A DNA stretch of 64,000 nt from assembly GCA_963855995.1 (NCBI GenBank), contig OY979720.1, positions 4,962,501-5,026,500 of the forward strand, given 5' to 3'. A program made the translations under genes and the position numbers. A model generated the notes under the pieces. It was not told the origin of the DNA, made no database searches, and was given only the letters and a program-made list of their open reading frames with translations. The DNA comes from Muricea muricata. Its lineage: Eukaryota > Cnidaria > Anthozoa > Malacalcyonacea > Plexauridae. Of the stretch, positions 1-13,100 are shown piece by piece. The first letter of the stretch is position 1. Each line of letters begins with the position of its first letter.

Positions 1-335
1 ATCGAGGTATTCAACAAATATTACAAGTTGTAATTTGCTGTCTTAAAGAAAATAGTCCCTTCGGCCGTCCGTGACCGTCTACTTAAATCTAGCCGTCTAA
101 ATTCAGAAGTAGGCGTCCCTAGGACGGTCAGACGACCACCTGGCTAACACCCTGCACCTCCGTCTCATTAGAAACCAAAACTACCGTCCATCTAGACAAG
201 ATTTCCGCAGAAGAAATATTTCCAAACGTCTAAACAAGCTGCCGCACGGAAAATTTCTTTTGGACCCTACGTTAACCCAGGGTTAAACGCTATATTTTTT
301 AAAAATTGCCCATCATGAACTTTTAACTACAGTAC

Positions 336-3300
336 CTTTCATGTTCCCCAGTTTCTGCTTGTACGGTTTCTGCTAGAGCGCGCATTTCATCCGAAAATGA
401 TAGAATCTAGAAGAGATACGTAAACAACGATTAGTAGTTTGTGTTATGTAAGACGTGATAACTCTGGCCTGATGTTGCAGCAAATACAGCACAGGTATTT
501 ACATTACCTCAGATTCTTTGTCTTTAAGAAGGTGTGCCACCTCCTCTGCGGTGTTTTCGAACTCCTTCAAGGCCGCTAGTAACTCATCTACGAGAAATAA
601 TTTAAATGAGGTTAAGGGAATGATTATATGAAGAGTTTTCAGCTCGATCAGGCTGACAGTTTAACGTTTGCAGGACTAGCTTTCCCATAGCTAAACAACG
701 GCATTACTTTGAGGTATACTGTGCATGTTTTGAAGAAATAAAGGCGACTTTAGTTAAGGACTTACCTTCATTTTCCGGCATGAGAACGTCCTGAAGGGTT
801 ATATGATGCCTGGTTGTGTCAATTCCATCATAAAATTTGTCGTAGTTTGGAATCAATCTTCGAGTTTGTTCATCCAGAGTTCGCAACATCTTTAACTTTA
901 CATAAGTAAACATACAATGGTTTTAGTTTACCCTGACCAAAAGGCTGGTTAACTAATCTTTGTTCACATCGTTCCTACCCAGTTCCCATGCAATTAAACA
1001 AATGCCAGGCAGTTGTATCTGTTGTTTCACGTAATGACATTTTCACATTTGCGAACCATGATTTTTATCGTGTCTAGATGTTTCATACGCATATGAATAT
1101 GATTTCTATGCCCTCAATGTATAAACATCACAAAGATATTTGCCGACGAAGGCCTTTTCCCCAAAACAACGATTTTCAATTTATCGCTTCAGGTAGTCAA
1201 AGAACATAAGTGTAGCTTTCGTGTTTACCTTAGTAAGCTTTCGTTACCTACACGGACAACGTTAGTTCGAGTTGTTTAATACAAACTTCACCTGCATTTC
1301 AAGCTGCCTGTCAATTTCCTCTTCTTTTCTCTTCTTCGCCAATTTCATTCTCAGTTGATGATTTCGTTCTCTCATCTCATGATTCAGTTTATACATGGAG
1401 TAAAAATATTCCTGTAAAAAATATATGAATACGCACCTAAAACTGTGAGCATTACATACTTTGTTTTATCATGAAGACAGCGAGCTATCGAAACACAATG
1501 CGAGATATTTTCCGTATCTTTGCACCAGTGAAGATATCGCTCGTATATAACTTCATGTTTTTAATTGCATTAAGTTTATTTTTATATTACCTGAGCTTGT
1601 CTCTCTTGTTTTTTAAATGTGTTTCTTTGCTATGGTTTTCAAAAGAAAATATCCATAATCAGTGTATAAATAATAAAACACCATGTATAGTAAAAACGGC
1701 GAAAGACTCTACAAACTCTATAATTTTTATATTGTAAGATACCTTTAGTTCTAAAAACCGCCATTGGCATAGCCTCGCATATATCAAGTCACTCTGGCAG
1801 ATATCGTCAACCTGTTTTCCAGAACGAACCTAAAGAATGTTGAGAATGTTAGCAAATTAAATTTTGATACACTGTAGCACCATAAAATTCTACAGTATAC
1901 AACTGATTCAATAAATGTTGTCTTTCCAAAAGCATACCGTGCGCACAAGCGCGCAAAGGATGATGGATTATTGCTTATTTTCACCACGCAATTATTTCTT
2001 TGAAACAGCATCATATGGGCAGATGGGAAACATACCAAAGCAAATTTTCTTGCTACAAAGGTAACTCCCCGAGGTCTAGGCCTAAATAAACAATAATCCA
2101 TCATCCTTTACGTACTCATAGTTCACATTTTACACTTTTGAAAAGACAATCTTAATTGAAATAGCTGTATTGAAGAACATACAATATTATATTGAAGGAC
2201 TATAACAGATCCGCTTCACAGCAAGAATGCTGAAAAAACTCGCCAACTATCTATGCATACAAGCTCACTGCATCACGTGCCACGCCATCCCGCTCTGACC
2301 TCTTGTGGTATAATTTAGGATTGTATCATATATGTACTTGTTTCTGGTAATGCTGGAAAAGAAAAAAAAACACAAAATATACCTGAGCTGCACGTTCTGA
2401 TTTGCCCTCATTGCTCGGAAGTGCATCTAGAAGAAAATAATGAAATTACTGAGTTTTACTTACTGAGAAATTACTCGACATACATGAACCTGATACCATT
2501 AGCTCGTAGTCTTGAACTACGATTGCATTTGAAGGCGCTGTAAACCTGTTTACCTTTGGTTTTGCCCGGCTTCATTCGATTGAACTCTTTGATTGATGTA
2601 ACCTGAGAGGGACGTAGAACACCAGAGAGAAATGACCTACGAATAAGAAAGAATAACACGGGTTGGAGATCTTATAAGTTCTGGAAAGATCATGTCAACA
2701 TCCTGACATGATCAACGAATCTTGTCAAAGTAAGGTAAAGTCTTGGCAAGATTTTTTTCCAGTTCTGCAAGATCTTTTTGAAAATCCCGCAATATCTTAA
2801 CAAGATCCTAAGATATCCTCCATAATGTTGACATGTATCAAAGCAAGATCATATAATGATCTTTCCTGAGATCTCAACCTGGAAAACTTTATTCAATTGA
2901 TCTTTCCTAAGATCTCAACTGGGGAAACTTTATTCAATACCTTCAACTTCACAATAAATTATACCTGCAAACACTAGCCCGGTGAAAAGATAAAAACCTC
3001 CTTTTACAGTTTTTAACTAAACTTGATTTTTGCACAGAGGTTAAATCGATGAAGGGTAAAGAATTACAAAAGCTGATAACAGACTAACTATGCATACAAC
3101 AGCGTGTATCTTACCTGTCTATTTTCTGGCCTATATTCGGTTTACTGTCCTCAACATGATAAAGACCGTCAGCAGGAGTTGAAGTATGAAGAGGCTTTTT
3201 CGCATTCGTAACAATTGATTCATTGCCTGTTAAATTGTTGATCACGAATTTCGAGGCTTTTTCAGCCTTTGTTTTTCTACCCTTGGTCGTTGTAGTGGAA

Positions 3301-6300
3301 GTGTTTTTCGAATGTACATTTTCACCTCTCTACACCAAGACAAAACAAACGAGTAGCTGCATTAATTTTAAGTGTTGAACAATATCGAATGGGTAAATTT
3401 TGTCATCTGTACAATGTGTATAACGTACAATCAAAGTGTACGTACGATTCAAGCTAACTACGAAATTCATACATTTTTGGTTATCATTTCGCATGCACTA
3501 TATCTAGAACGTTCCGCCAAATTCATGCTTTTTGATAGAAATAGAGACAGATCCTTACCTTTACATTAGATGGTTTATTTCCAACTCTCGACATGTACTT
3601 AGATTGTACAACTGTAATTATGAAGAAAAAAAAATATGGGGTTGAGTTTAAACATTATGGGGTATGAATTTGTCATTACTAACATCTAAAACAGCGGCAT
3701 ATTTTATACTGAGTCTCGATAACCAATCGGTCCTATAGGCGTGCAGGATCGCTGAAATGTCCGACAATTGAATCATTGGGTCTGACTCGTCCCCAGTCGC
3801 TTCCGAACGCGCGATGAAAGACGGAACGCGCACTGAATGATGGGAATGCGACGGAAAGGGAAGCAAAACTAACAAAAACGACTAAGGGCATTGCAATGGT
3901 CCTTTGTGTCATATTCATGGCATTCCCATGAATCACTGCACGAATAATAAGCAATGTTAACAATGTTAGGGACTGTGGAAGAGTCAGTCATTAGCTTATA
4001 CACGTCAGGTACCTCTTGTCTTTTTCTTTTTCTTCCGTGTGACGTCCCCAATACTAAATAAGAACGGTTTTCATGGTAAATGTTAATGTATGGAAAGATG
4101 CTGATCAGGCTCGATTGTTCACCTCTTTTTATATATTTTCAAAAACGTTTTCATTCTCTAAATGCAGTTCTTTAGATGAAATATTAGTAGTCTTACCCAC
4201 TGTCCAGTCTCGATGTTCCAACAATACTAGACACTCCTAAATATGAGAGAAATGTTGGCTAAAAGTGTGGCCTTTTCGAGTGGAAAATAATCATTTCTGA
4301 AGAACAAATAACAACTGCACTAGAGTACTCTATACTTATTCGATTACCTTTTTTTATGCATATATTAGGCGACTGTATCAAAGGGGTACTTAAATGTCTT
4401 TAAGTAATGTTTGTTTTAAGAGTTTTAATTGACAAAATCAGCAAAAAATAACCTTTACATTTTACTTGTACCTGTATCATCGAAGTTAGGTTGACTCACG
4501 CGCACTTCTGATTGGTCAATATTTTGAGCATCTCTACACGGTAATGACACATCCGTACACGATCCACTGTCGAGGAAACTTACATACGATCTCGGATTAC
4601 CTTTTTCTTGAACGACGACTGTTTCGACAGCTTTGCTACGTGGGTCGACGGGGCTACCAGCAACCGTACTTAACGAACCATCTTCAAATTTGCAAAATAA
4701 TATTTAGTAAAGCGAAAAACACTTTTATTAAAAGCAAATTTTTCTCAACATGACTTGGAACTCCTGTTATCCAGTACCGAAGTAAATGTATTTCGTTGTT
4801 AAACTTAAAGGTAAATGCAACGTTACTTGAGACTTTGCACGTGCGGTCTCATTCAAAAAGAGTATTTTCTACTGCAAAAACACAGCAAATAGGTTGCTAA
4901 ATTTTTAGACCAAAATTATCCGGCTTCCTTTAGGCTAGGGTTGGCCGGGGTTTTTATAAAAACGTCGGAATTTTTTGTCTCTGAAACATGTTTCCCCCTT
5001 TTGAACTAGAATTACAAATTACAATAATTATTTCTAGTGTGGCATACCTTCACTTGGAGGAGGGCTACAAGTTGACGGAGATTCATCTTTGTGAGGAATG
5101 GCAGGAACATTGAGTGAAGATACAGTTTCCACAGGAATGCAGATCTTGCCTGCATTGCCATAATGAGGGCTGCCTGTCAAATAACTATAAAGAAAAGCTT
5201 CGTGAGACCTAATATCAATGGAAATGTTCAAAACTGGCTGGTCAGCGCTAACCCTGGGCTAAACTGATCAACACACTGTAAGTCTTGGTTTTCACAAACT
5301 CCGAATATCATTAATGATCTTGTGAACTCAAAATTTGAGTTACTTGAATGAAACAAAAACAGGACAAAAATTGTCGTTAAAATAGAATAAAGTTGAGAAA
5401 ACAGTTAATCAATTAGCTCCACAAAGGTTGTGTAACGTTTTTCAATTTTCAAACAGTGTCAATAGTTGTAATCTAAGAGGTTCTGCAACTGGTCTATTTA
5501 TTCCAAGGCTCAGAACAGAATTATCAAAAAAAGTTTCGGTTATAGTGGAGATAAATTATGGAATAGAATACCAGAAGATATTCAAAATTCGATATCTTAT
5601 AAGCCGTTTTGTAAAAATCTCCCCCCTGGCCTCCCAATTATTAGGTTAGAATTTAAGAAAATTTGTTAATAAATTTTTATGACTATAGTTTGCACATATT
5701 AATAATTTAGTTTAAAATTGTAATAGTTAGCACATTTCTAATGGAAATCGGCAGATTGTTGATTGAGACCAGTGGGCCTACATAAAGTTGATCTATCTAA
5801 TATCTATCTAAATATCATCAGAATTTTATTTCTTTTTTTTTCAAGCAACTCAAATCTTAAGTTTACAAGATCATGATATTTGGAGTCTGGCTAATTGTAT
5901 TAATTATGTTCATTAAATTGTTAACCGGAAAAGGATAAGATCAACTCACTGTCTCAGTTTAATTCGACTCAGTATACCTTGAACTTTTTCTCTGGGGAGA
6001 ATGACATACTACTTTAGCAGGAGACTTTATATAACTTGCTTTTATTGGGACCTCGTTATCCACACGGCTAACATGGCGATGAGTTGCATCCACAGCCAAA
6101 ACTGACTTCTAAATATGATAAACGCAATGCTTTTGTCACATATTTCTCTTCCTTTAACGAATACCGGCATCAACATTTAGCCATGCAGATTTTTAGATTA
6201 TGGAGGCCTCCGGGATCCAAGAATCAGAGCTTGAATTATAGAACTGCGAGGTGATAATGCTTGTGAAACAGTTCTAGAGCTTTTCTGTCTATTTTTTTAC

Positions 6301-8264
6301 AAATATCCTGAACATCTTACAAACACAAGAAGCAATTATAGGACAAATCAAACCTCAAAAGACGATGGAGGGAGAAGGATCACATCTGGTTTTCTTGTTT
6401 CATCTTCAGGTTCTGATAGTGACAACGACGAGGACGGCTGAACTTTGGCAGGTGAATGTTTGATTGTTGGTGAAATTTCGTGGGAAGGTGTACTGGGGTT
6501 CCTTAATAATATAATGACATAAATTATGTATAAAATTATAAATACTTAGATCAGATAAGGTTGCTAAAAAATGTCAGCTGAGCTAGCTCAATCAAAAGAA
6601 GCACCTGTCAATTTTATTTCAGACATTATAAGAAGAGCTGACAACTCTTTGATCTTAACATTGTGATGAAACCGGTACAGTCATGTAATATTTACATATA
6701 CAGTCATGTAATATTTACATACACTCGTGCAGCCACAGCCGAATCATAGTTAAGAGATCTTTTCACATGGGATCCTTGACGAGTATGTCTGCTTGGTGAC
6801 TGATCAGTTTCACTATTAAATTAAAGACAAATTCAGACTAAAAAATTCTGTATTTTTTGAGTTAATTGTGCCAAGCTAGACTAACATATTACAAAACAAG
6901 GCACGAATTCAGCTCACAATTAATTTAGTTGTTTCACAATTAACTGGGAAAGCAACTCTTACCTGGCTTGTTGACTGACATTGGCCAGAAGTACCCTTGG
7001 GTCTGTAGATGCCAAACGCCCCTGAGGCAAAGACCGCCTAATAGAAGGATTTATTTGATAGTAAATGCTTCAAATTGCATTTCTGTAATCAATTATATCT
7101 TTATTATGTTTTATGAGTCATTGTGAAGTAAATACTATCACTATTTTAAAATGTTTTAGAGACATTTGTGTATTCATTATTATTAACAATAGAACAGCTG
7201 CACTGTGTTTGTCTAATACTTTAACAGAAATTGTCAAATTGCCACAAGAAAACAAGATAACATTGAAGAGTTGACATAATAACCCACCCACGAATGTTAT
7301 CTGCCGCAAAATGAATATGGACATGGCCCTTAAGATGGAAACTGGAAAACTTTAAACCTGCCCATATTCAATTGATCACCCTTATATCATATATACCTAC
7401 CCACCCATGCTTGAAAACTCTAAATGTGGCAATAAAAATCTCTCGTAGATCCAATTTGCCAAAGCAATTTAAACATCAAAGAAACACAGTTGTAGATCAA
7501 CTACCCACCCAAAACGTCAAATTGGTGAAATAGATATATATTTAATATTTCTTATAGCCAAATTATAGTAATTTGTACCATCAGTCCATCACCCATGACT
7601 ACCAATTGGTTTTTTCACATGTTACATGATGGGAGTCCTGCTGGTGAGTTATTTCTAAGTACCGAAGCTCATGAGAGCAAATAATTTTTGGATTTATCTT
7701 TACACGTTTAAAGGCATTTGTCCACCAGCAAGGGACTACTGAATACATGAAATCATATATTGTTTAAGTTATAGTCTGTCTTGCCATTGTTGCCAAAACC
7801 ATCTGTCCATAATTATTATAATTAATGTAACTTTACAATGGCAGATCACATTTATTTTCCGCACATAGGGGGTCGCTGTTTCAGTTACCATACTCTGTTG
7901 AGTTCATCTAATTTATTCCCCCCCCCAGAATTTCCTGGGAATCTCGATTTGATTTCATAGGTCTTTCCATGGATTTTTGCCTCTTTATCCCCCTCCCCTT
8001 GAATTTTCCTTGATTCATAAATTCTCCCCTGGATTTTTGCCTCTTGATCACCCTACCCTTTGAAGGTTTTTCATCACTTCTACCCCTGAAATTTTGTGTT
8101 TTAAAATTCCTCCCTTGGATTTTCCAAGGCCTTTAATTAACCAAATGTCCAAATAAATGCAATCTGGCAATTGACAGACGTTTTGATGAAAATACTTACC
8201 TTGATGTGTTTGGAGGAGTCTGTGCCGCAGGTGCCGGTTTGTATAGTTTTCGTTTAGACGACAT
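336..8264 (-). CDS. HAUS8: HAUS augmin-like complex subunit 8 (3' end outside window)
   Basis: Eighteen phase-compatible exons on the minus strand: 8200-8264 (ATG at 8264), 6963-7037, 6723-6812, 6354-6501, 5978-6108, 5048-5169, 4472-4681, 4197-4236, 4013-4053, 3559-3584, 3115-3329, 2554-2636, 2383-2426, 1743-1811, 1292-1411, 766-895, 508-587, 336-406, giving about 586 residues before the window edge. The N-terminal ~420 residues are basic, Ser/Pro-rich and disordered, as expected for the microtubule-binding tail of HAUS8/Hice1. The last five exons are a coiled coil, and the segment YDKFYDGIDTTRHHI aligns with the human HAUS8 stretch containing LDTTRHELP, followed by a similar DELLAAL/LLDAL helix. 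Augmin recruits gamma-tubulin to spindle microtubules for branching nucleation. The identification rests on recalled family sequence. The 3559-3584 exon uses a weak acceptor and is the least certain. The N-terminal tail is longer than in human (410 aa in total). Confidence 0.72.
2858..2942. repeat. Two-unit tandem repeat in HAUS8 intron
   Basis: A unit of about 41 bp beginning TGATCTTTCCT(G/A)AGATCTCAA is present twice in tandem with a few differences. The surrounding 2680-2860 is rich in degenerate (A)AGATC(T) motifs, suggesting an older decayed array. No coding potential is seen. Confidence 0.6.
5400..5760 (+). mobile_element. LINE 3' end fragment in a HAUS8 intron
   Basis: In one plus-strand frame (about 5478-5625) the sequence reads as the extreme C-terminus of a non-LTR retrotransposon ORF2. 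It has the typical order of a FIPRLRTELS-like segment, an aromatic SFGYSG-like segment, a 'KLWNRIPEDIQ' motif and a final 'FCKN'. Upstream reverse transcriptase is absent, as expected for a 5'-truncated insertion. It is antisense to HAUS8 and lies between its exons at 5048-5169 and 5978-6108. Identification is by the recognisable tail motif only. Confidence 0.55.
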
Positions 8265-8493
8265 TATCCTTGAAAAGAAGTCTTTAACTCAGAGAAGTGC
8301 TTGTATTTTATTGTACAACAATTATTAGTGTGAATATTTTACAACAAGAACCGCCATCTTTGAATATTCCCGCGAGTGCTTCCATTTTGCCCGCGTACAA
8401 TTCCTTGTTTCATCCAGAAAGTTCCTTTCACTCTCCTATTTCATTTTCGACGCAACTTGAGCTCGTGGCTTATTGAAACCACTGGTAGAAACA

Positions 8494-9208
8494 TAGACTT
8501 GGATCAAGTCCGTCTCTCTAAAGTGCGAAGAGAGCCGAGAGAATTGAAACTGCAATAATCGCACCGCAAGCGAACGTGCCGTGAAGTGGCGCGCGAGGGA
8601 GAGACGGACTTGGCTCACTTGCACAGTTTCGAATCAGATTTACAATTTTGGCGGGAAATGGTATTAATACCAGGTGTTATTTTTATTTTTGCTTGATCTC
8701 TCATTAGGGATAGTAAAGGGGCAATGATCAAGCAGACAGAGCCAATACTTTCTCGTACGCCATAGCTAATAAAGTCGAAGACAAAGGGTGCTATTTGAAA
8801 AATTAAACTCTTCCCAGATCCAGTTGGAGCGACCATAAGGACATCCCGATCAGCCACATAAGCTTCGAGAACCTTTCGCTGATTGTCCTTAATCTTATCG
8901 TATCCAAGTTTACGCAAGCCATATTCAATACTATCTTGAAGCAAATTCATAGCAATTTATACCAGACACGAAGATAGACAGAATGGTGGTGTGTATTTTG
9001 AGACATGATCAGTGAACAAGACATTATTTCCGCTGTATTGCAATTAGCATAAATTATTGCCATCTGGTTATTGGTTGCCATCTGAAAAATCGGTCGGTAA
9101 ATTTGCCGCGTTTCAGGTGAGCCAAGTCCGTCTCTCCCGTAAACTTTCCCGCGTAAATGCACCTTGCTTCCCTTCGGACTTTAGAGAGATGGACTTGGTC
9201 CAAGTCTA
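8494..9208. mobile_element. 715-bp Mutator-like non-autonomous DNA transposon
   Basis: The element begins TAGACTTGGATCAAGTCC and ends with the matching inverse GGACTTGGTCCAAGTCTA, an imperfect inverted repeat of about 37 bp. It is flanked by the exact 9-bp direct repeat GTAGAAACA at 8485-8493 and 9209-9217, read as a target-site duplication. Each end carries a second, inward inverted copy of the core AGCCAAGTCCGTCTCTC (about 8594-8622 and 9114-9141), so each terminus can itself fold. A 9-bp duplication with long TIRs is typical of Mutator-like elements; the superfamily call is inference. It sits about 230 bp upstream of the HAUS8 start codon and carries a RecQ-like ORF. Confidence 0.75.
8615..8950 (-). 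CDS. RecQ-like helicase N-terminal fragment inside the transposon
   Basis: An ATG-initiated 111-codon ORF. Residues 14-31 resemble the RecQ motif-0/Q-motif segment (KLGYDKIKDNQRKVLEAY), residues 41-48 are Walker A (APTGSGKS), and residues 74-86 match RecQ motif Ia (LIIAPLLSLMRDQ). Nothing after motif Ia remains: no DEAH box, no helicase C lobe and no RQC domain. The ORF then runs into the element's right-hand subterminal repeat sequence. It is either a host gene fragment captured by a Mutator-like element or the relic of an element-encoded helicase. It cannot be an active helicase. Being open and in frame across the conserved motifs suggests recent acquisition. Confidence 0.7.
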   Translation of the reverse strand: MNLLQDSIEYGLRKLGYDKIKDNQRKVLEAYVADRDVLMVAPTGSGKSLIFQIAPFVFDFISYGVRESIGSVCLIIAPLLSLMRDQAKIKITPGINTISRQNCKSDSKLCK

Positions 9209-9217
9209 GTAGAAACA

Positions 9218-10118
9218 CTATTCGATTTATATTATCCTATAACCGTAACACATAACACAAGTTGATTGAAATTTTTAAAATTTTAATTAGAATAAATTAG
9301 ATTACAGCGGAATAAGTTAAGTCTTTCTCACCCGCTGTACATGATGAATAAAAAAATAATCCAACTTCGCAACGGCATCACCTTATAAATGGCTCCACAC
9401 GCTAAAAGATAGTTCACGTTCTGCGCAATGGTTCTGCTCACAAGAAAGGGAGACTCGAAGATATGAATATTGACCAAATTATGCACCTTTTGTACTTTTT
9501 TAAAGTGTTCGATATCTTGAGGTTCAAATGCAAGCAAAGCGTTTGTTTCGCGGCTGTAGTCTATCTTTTTAAGGTGATGTCGGATTTGATAAATTTGATT
9601 TTAACTTATTATATACTAATTGTCAAATTTTAATTAGCCTTGCTTCTTATTGGACAAGGGCGTATCACGTGAAAATGAAGATACTGGACAGTGTCCCAGA
9701 GCGGTGGACAATTCGTTTTTATCATGGACAGTTAAAAATAGTTTTCAACTACCCATGCTTTTTATTGACCAGTGCTAAGAAATGTTAAAAAGTTCAATTA
9801 AATCTACATTTTATAATGATTTGTGGTACTTTTCTTCTGCTTTGACACTTAGTAAATAACAAGGTTGTGTCCCGTACGAATTCGAAACAGTATGTTTTGT
9901 GGACCCTCAGATTTCCCTCGGCTTCGCCTCGTCAACATCACCATGCAGTCCTAGGTCCACAAAACATACTGTTTCCCCGGGCGACACAGTGTTAATTATT
10001 TCTAATTACAAATGTAAACAAGGCTTAGAACCTGTTTCCATTTGTCGCAGTTCCCTTGTTCTCGCATAAGTCATTCCTTTTGCGTCTGTATGTTTACGAC
10101 CACCAGTCGAAGATGAAA
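9218..10118. other. Intergenic region with a foldback repeat
   Basis: No supported gene. At about 9886-9975 the sequence AACAGTATGTTTTGTGGACC pairs with GGTCCACAAAACATACTGTT across a short loop, a foldback or MITE remnant. The stretch at 9328-9537 is open on the minus strand but matches no family recognised here and lacks splice or codon support. Confidence 0.5.
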
Positions 10119-13100
10119 CTACTCCGTATCAGACCAATAATAGTCTGCGTCCTCACAATTCTCACTCTCGGAGTCTTGGAGACCGTAATTTGTGTTGCAG
10201 TTAAAATCACATGAGTTGCTCTGAAAAATTCGGCTGGGTTTCTTTGATAGCGGTGTGTTGGATTTCATCTGAAAAAGATCCATAAAATATCAACAAATCA
10301 TTTCTTTTCGTCAAGGAAAGAGTAATCATGAAAGACAAATTATTTCACACGGAAGAAAAAAGTAATTATGAAAAATGAATTATTTCACACGTTGTCGTGT
10401 GAAATTTGTAAGCTGAGACTTGAATCAGAAAGTTCGAGTTTTGCTCAAAAACTTTAAAAAACAAAAATACCTACCTTTTTATTGCAAACGAGATGGATTT
10501 TGCGTCTCTTTAACTTATTCACATAGCAATCAACGTGATTTCTACATGTGCATGAAATTGAAGTACGTTTTTGTACAGAATAAAAATTAGGGTCATGTGG
10601 CATTTCTAAGTTCTGCACGAGTTCTGGTACTGTATTTCGGGGGAAGACAGTACGTGAGGGGTGCCTCATTCCAATATTTAGCTTTACACGGGCCAAAACT
10701 TAAGGTTACTAATGAATGGTAGGTTCTACATACTGTAGTTTGGTTAATATTCGCACCTGTTAAAGCTGTTCAATAAACCTGGAGTCATGGTGTCGCTGTC
10801 TGATGTTGCAGATGGAAGCGGGCCAGCAGGCCGTAGACGGTTAACAGGAGTCTTAAAAATGTAAGGCGTTCTCAACTCTGTGTCTGTACTGATACTCTGT
10901 AAGCTCGTATCAAGAACCACTGGAGACAATTCACACTGAAATAAAGATATGAAGACGTCGAGAGATTTCGAAAAAGCTACGAGTGTCACTTTTGACAGAG
11001 GGTTTACCATGTCAGGCTTTGGAATTATAGTTACCACAAATTTCGTTGGAAACTTCCGTAGGTTGGTAAGTTGTAGTCACATTAGTCGTTTATTTACCGC
11101 ATAATAGTCATTCATTATTAGTCATTTATTTTACCTCATACTTCAACAGTGAAAGATCTACAAAAAGCTACTAGGAATATATATATATACCTTTAGTAAA
11201 GATTTTCTGTTTCTAAATGGCGTTCCCTCGAAAGCATCATCTTCATAGCCTTCATCTTGTTTTTCCAACATGGCCCGTAGTTCCCGCTTCCGAGCCATTG
11301 GTCCTGTTTTCCTCACTAAAGTAAGAATATTTGATTAGTAATTACATCGTTCACTTCTTATTCGCCATTTCTGGCAGGTACATTTACGGGGAGCTGGTTC
11401 CTACCTTTTCCCCGATGCATTCCGCACATCTCCCGTGTATCCTTTGTCATGCAAGTGGAGCTGAGTGTATGAATTTAAGTTCCCTCAAAATTGAAGCATA
11501 AATAATAATGAGTAAGTATATCAAAGCATGAGCACTTCACCTTTGGGCTCCTTAACGTCTTCTTCCTTATTACTGTTTGAGAAGGAAAGCGTGTATGTCC
11601 TAGGTTCTTTGAATTGCACATCGGAACCCGATGGCTTTCGGACGTTTTCATTTTTCCTTGCTTTGGCTTTTGTTTTCTGCGCTTTCTTCTTCGTAATCTT
11701 CTCAACGCCAGCGTTCAAAATTTCGCCACTTTTCTCCGCAAATCGAGGACTCCTTAAACTGTACCTTCTTTTCTTCGTTACACTTCTCATAACAACATTC
11801 TTCGCTGTTGTATTGTTGCTCTCTTCAGATCGAGGACTTCTTGTATCATGGAAACTTTCTTTCTTTGTTGCGCTACTTAAGACAGCTTTGGTCGATGTTT
11901 CGCTGTCGCTTACTTCAAATCGAGGATTTCGTGACTTGCAACTTCCTTTACTGGTTGCACCGCTCAAACAATCGTTGTTCAGAGTTTTATCCTCACTCTC
12001 CTCAAATCGGGGACTTCTTCTTGGAATGTAGCTTTCTTTGTTTGTTGCGCTGCACAAGACAGCATTATTCGAGGTTTCGCTGCCGTTCTCTTGAAGTTGA
12101 GGACTTCTTGATTTGTAACTTCTTTTGTTTGTTTCACCGCCCAGAGCAGCGTTGCTCAGTGTTTTACTCTCACTCTCCGCAAATCGGGGACTTCTTCTTG
12201 GAATGTAGCTAGTTCTTTTGTTTGTTACGCTACACAAGACAGCGTTATTCGACGTTTCACTGCCAACCTCTTGAAGTTGAGGACTTCTTGACTTGTAACT
12301 TCTTTTATTCGTTACACCGCCCACAGTAGCGTTGCTCAGTGTTTTACTCTCACTCTCCGCAAATCGTGGACTTCTTCTTAAACTATAACTGTTTTTACTT
12401 GTTACACTACTCAAGGCAACATTGTTCGGTGTTTTATACTTACTCTCCTCGAATTTTGGAGTGCTTCTTAAATTGTTACTTTGGTTATTTGCTGCACTGC
12501 TCAAGGCATTGTTTGGTGTTTTATCATGACTCTCTTCCAATTGAGAAGTTCTCCTTAAACTGGAACTTCTTTTGCCGCTCTTCAATGTCTCGCTATCGTT
12601 CTTGCTCATTAAAGGACTGGCTCTTCTCCGTAAATTGTAAACTTTCCATGATTCTGTTGGATGTGCTATCAAAATATGTATGACAAAAACAATACACCAA
12701 CAAAAGCAATAACAGGATAACAAATTGAACAACAAATAAATATTGTCTTTTTGGAATTCTTACAAATACCTTTTCTGTTACGTTGTCCCCCATTGATTTT
12801 TTTCTTATCAAGCATCTGGTTTTGATCAAAACTTTTACAACTTAATATCTCAAAAAGAAAAATATAACACATGTAGAGTCATGGGGGAAGGGCTTTTACT
12901 TAATATGAAATTAATAGTTAAAGTTTATAATAAAACAATTTTTTTATTCCCTATTTTGCTGCTTTTCATTTGCTTTCTTCTAACTTCATTGATATATTTA
13001 TATATTAGTTTGTTTGATTTTTTTGTATTTTAAACAATGTGACATCACAATGCATATTAATAAGCAATCGTTTAACCTATATAACTTTATTATACTGTAT

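Noticed and set aside
1784-2104. Open minus-strand stretch of 106 codons
   Set aside because: It overlaps an intron of HAUS8, starts without family resemblance and has no splice or codon support; chance ORF.
11528-12031. Plus-strand ORF of 167 codons opposite the SPRF repeats
   Set aside because: It is the antisense shadow of the repeat exon; its own repeats simply mirror those on the minus strand.
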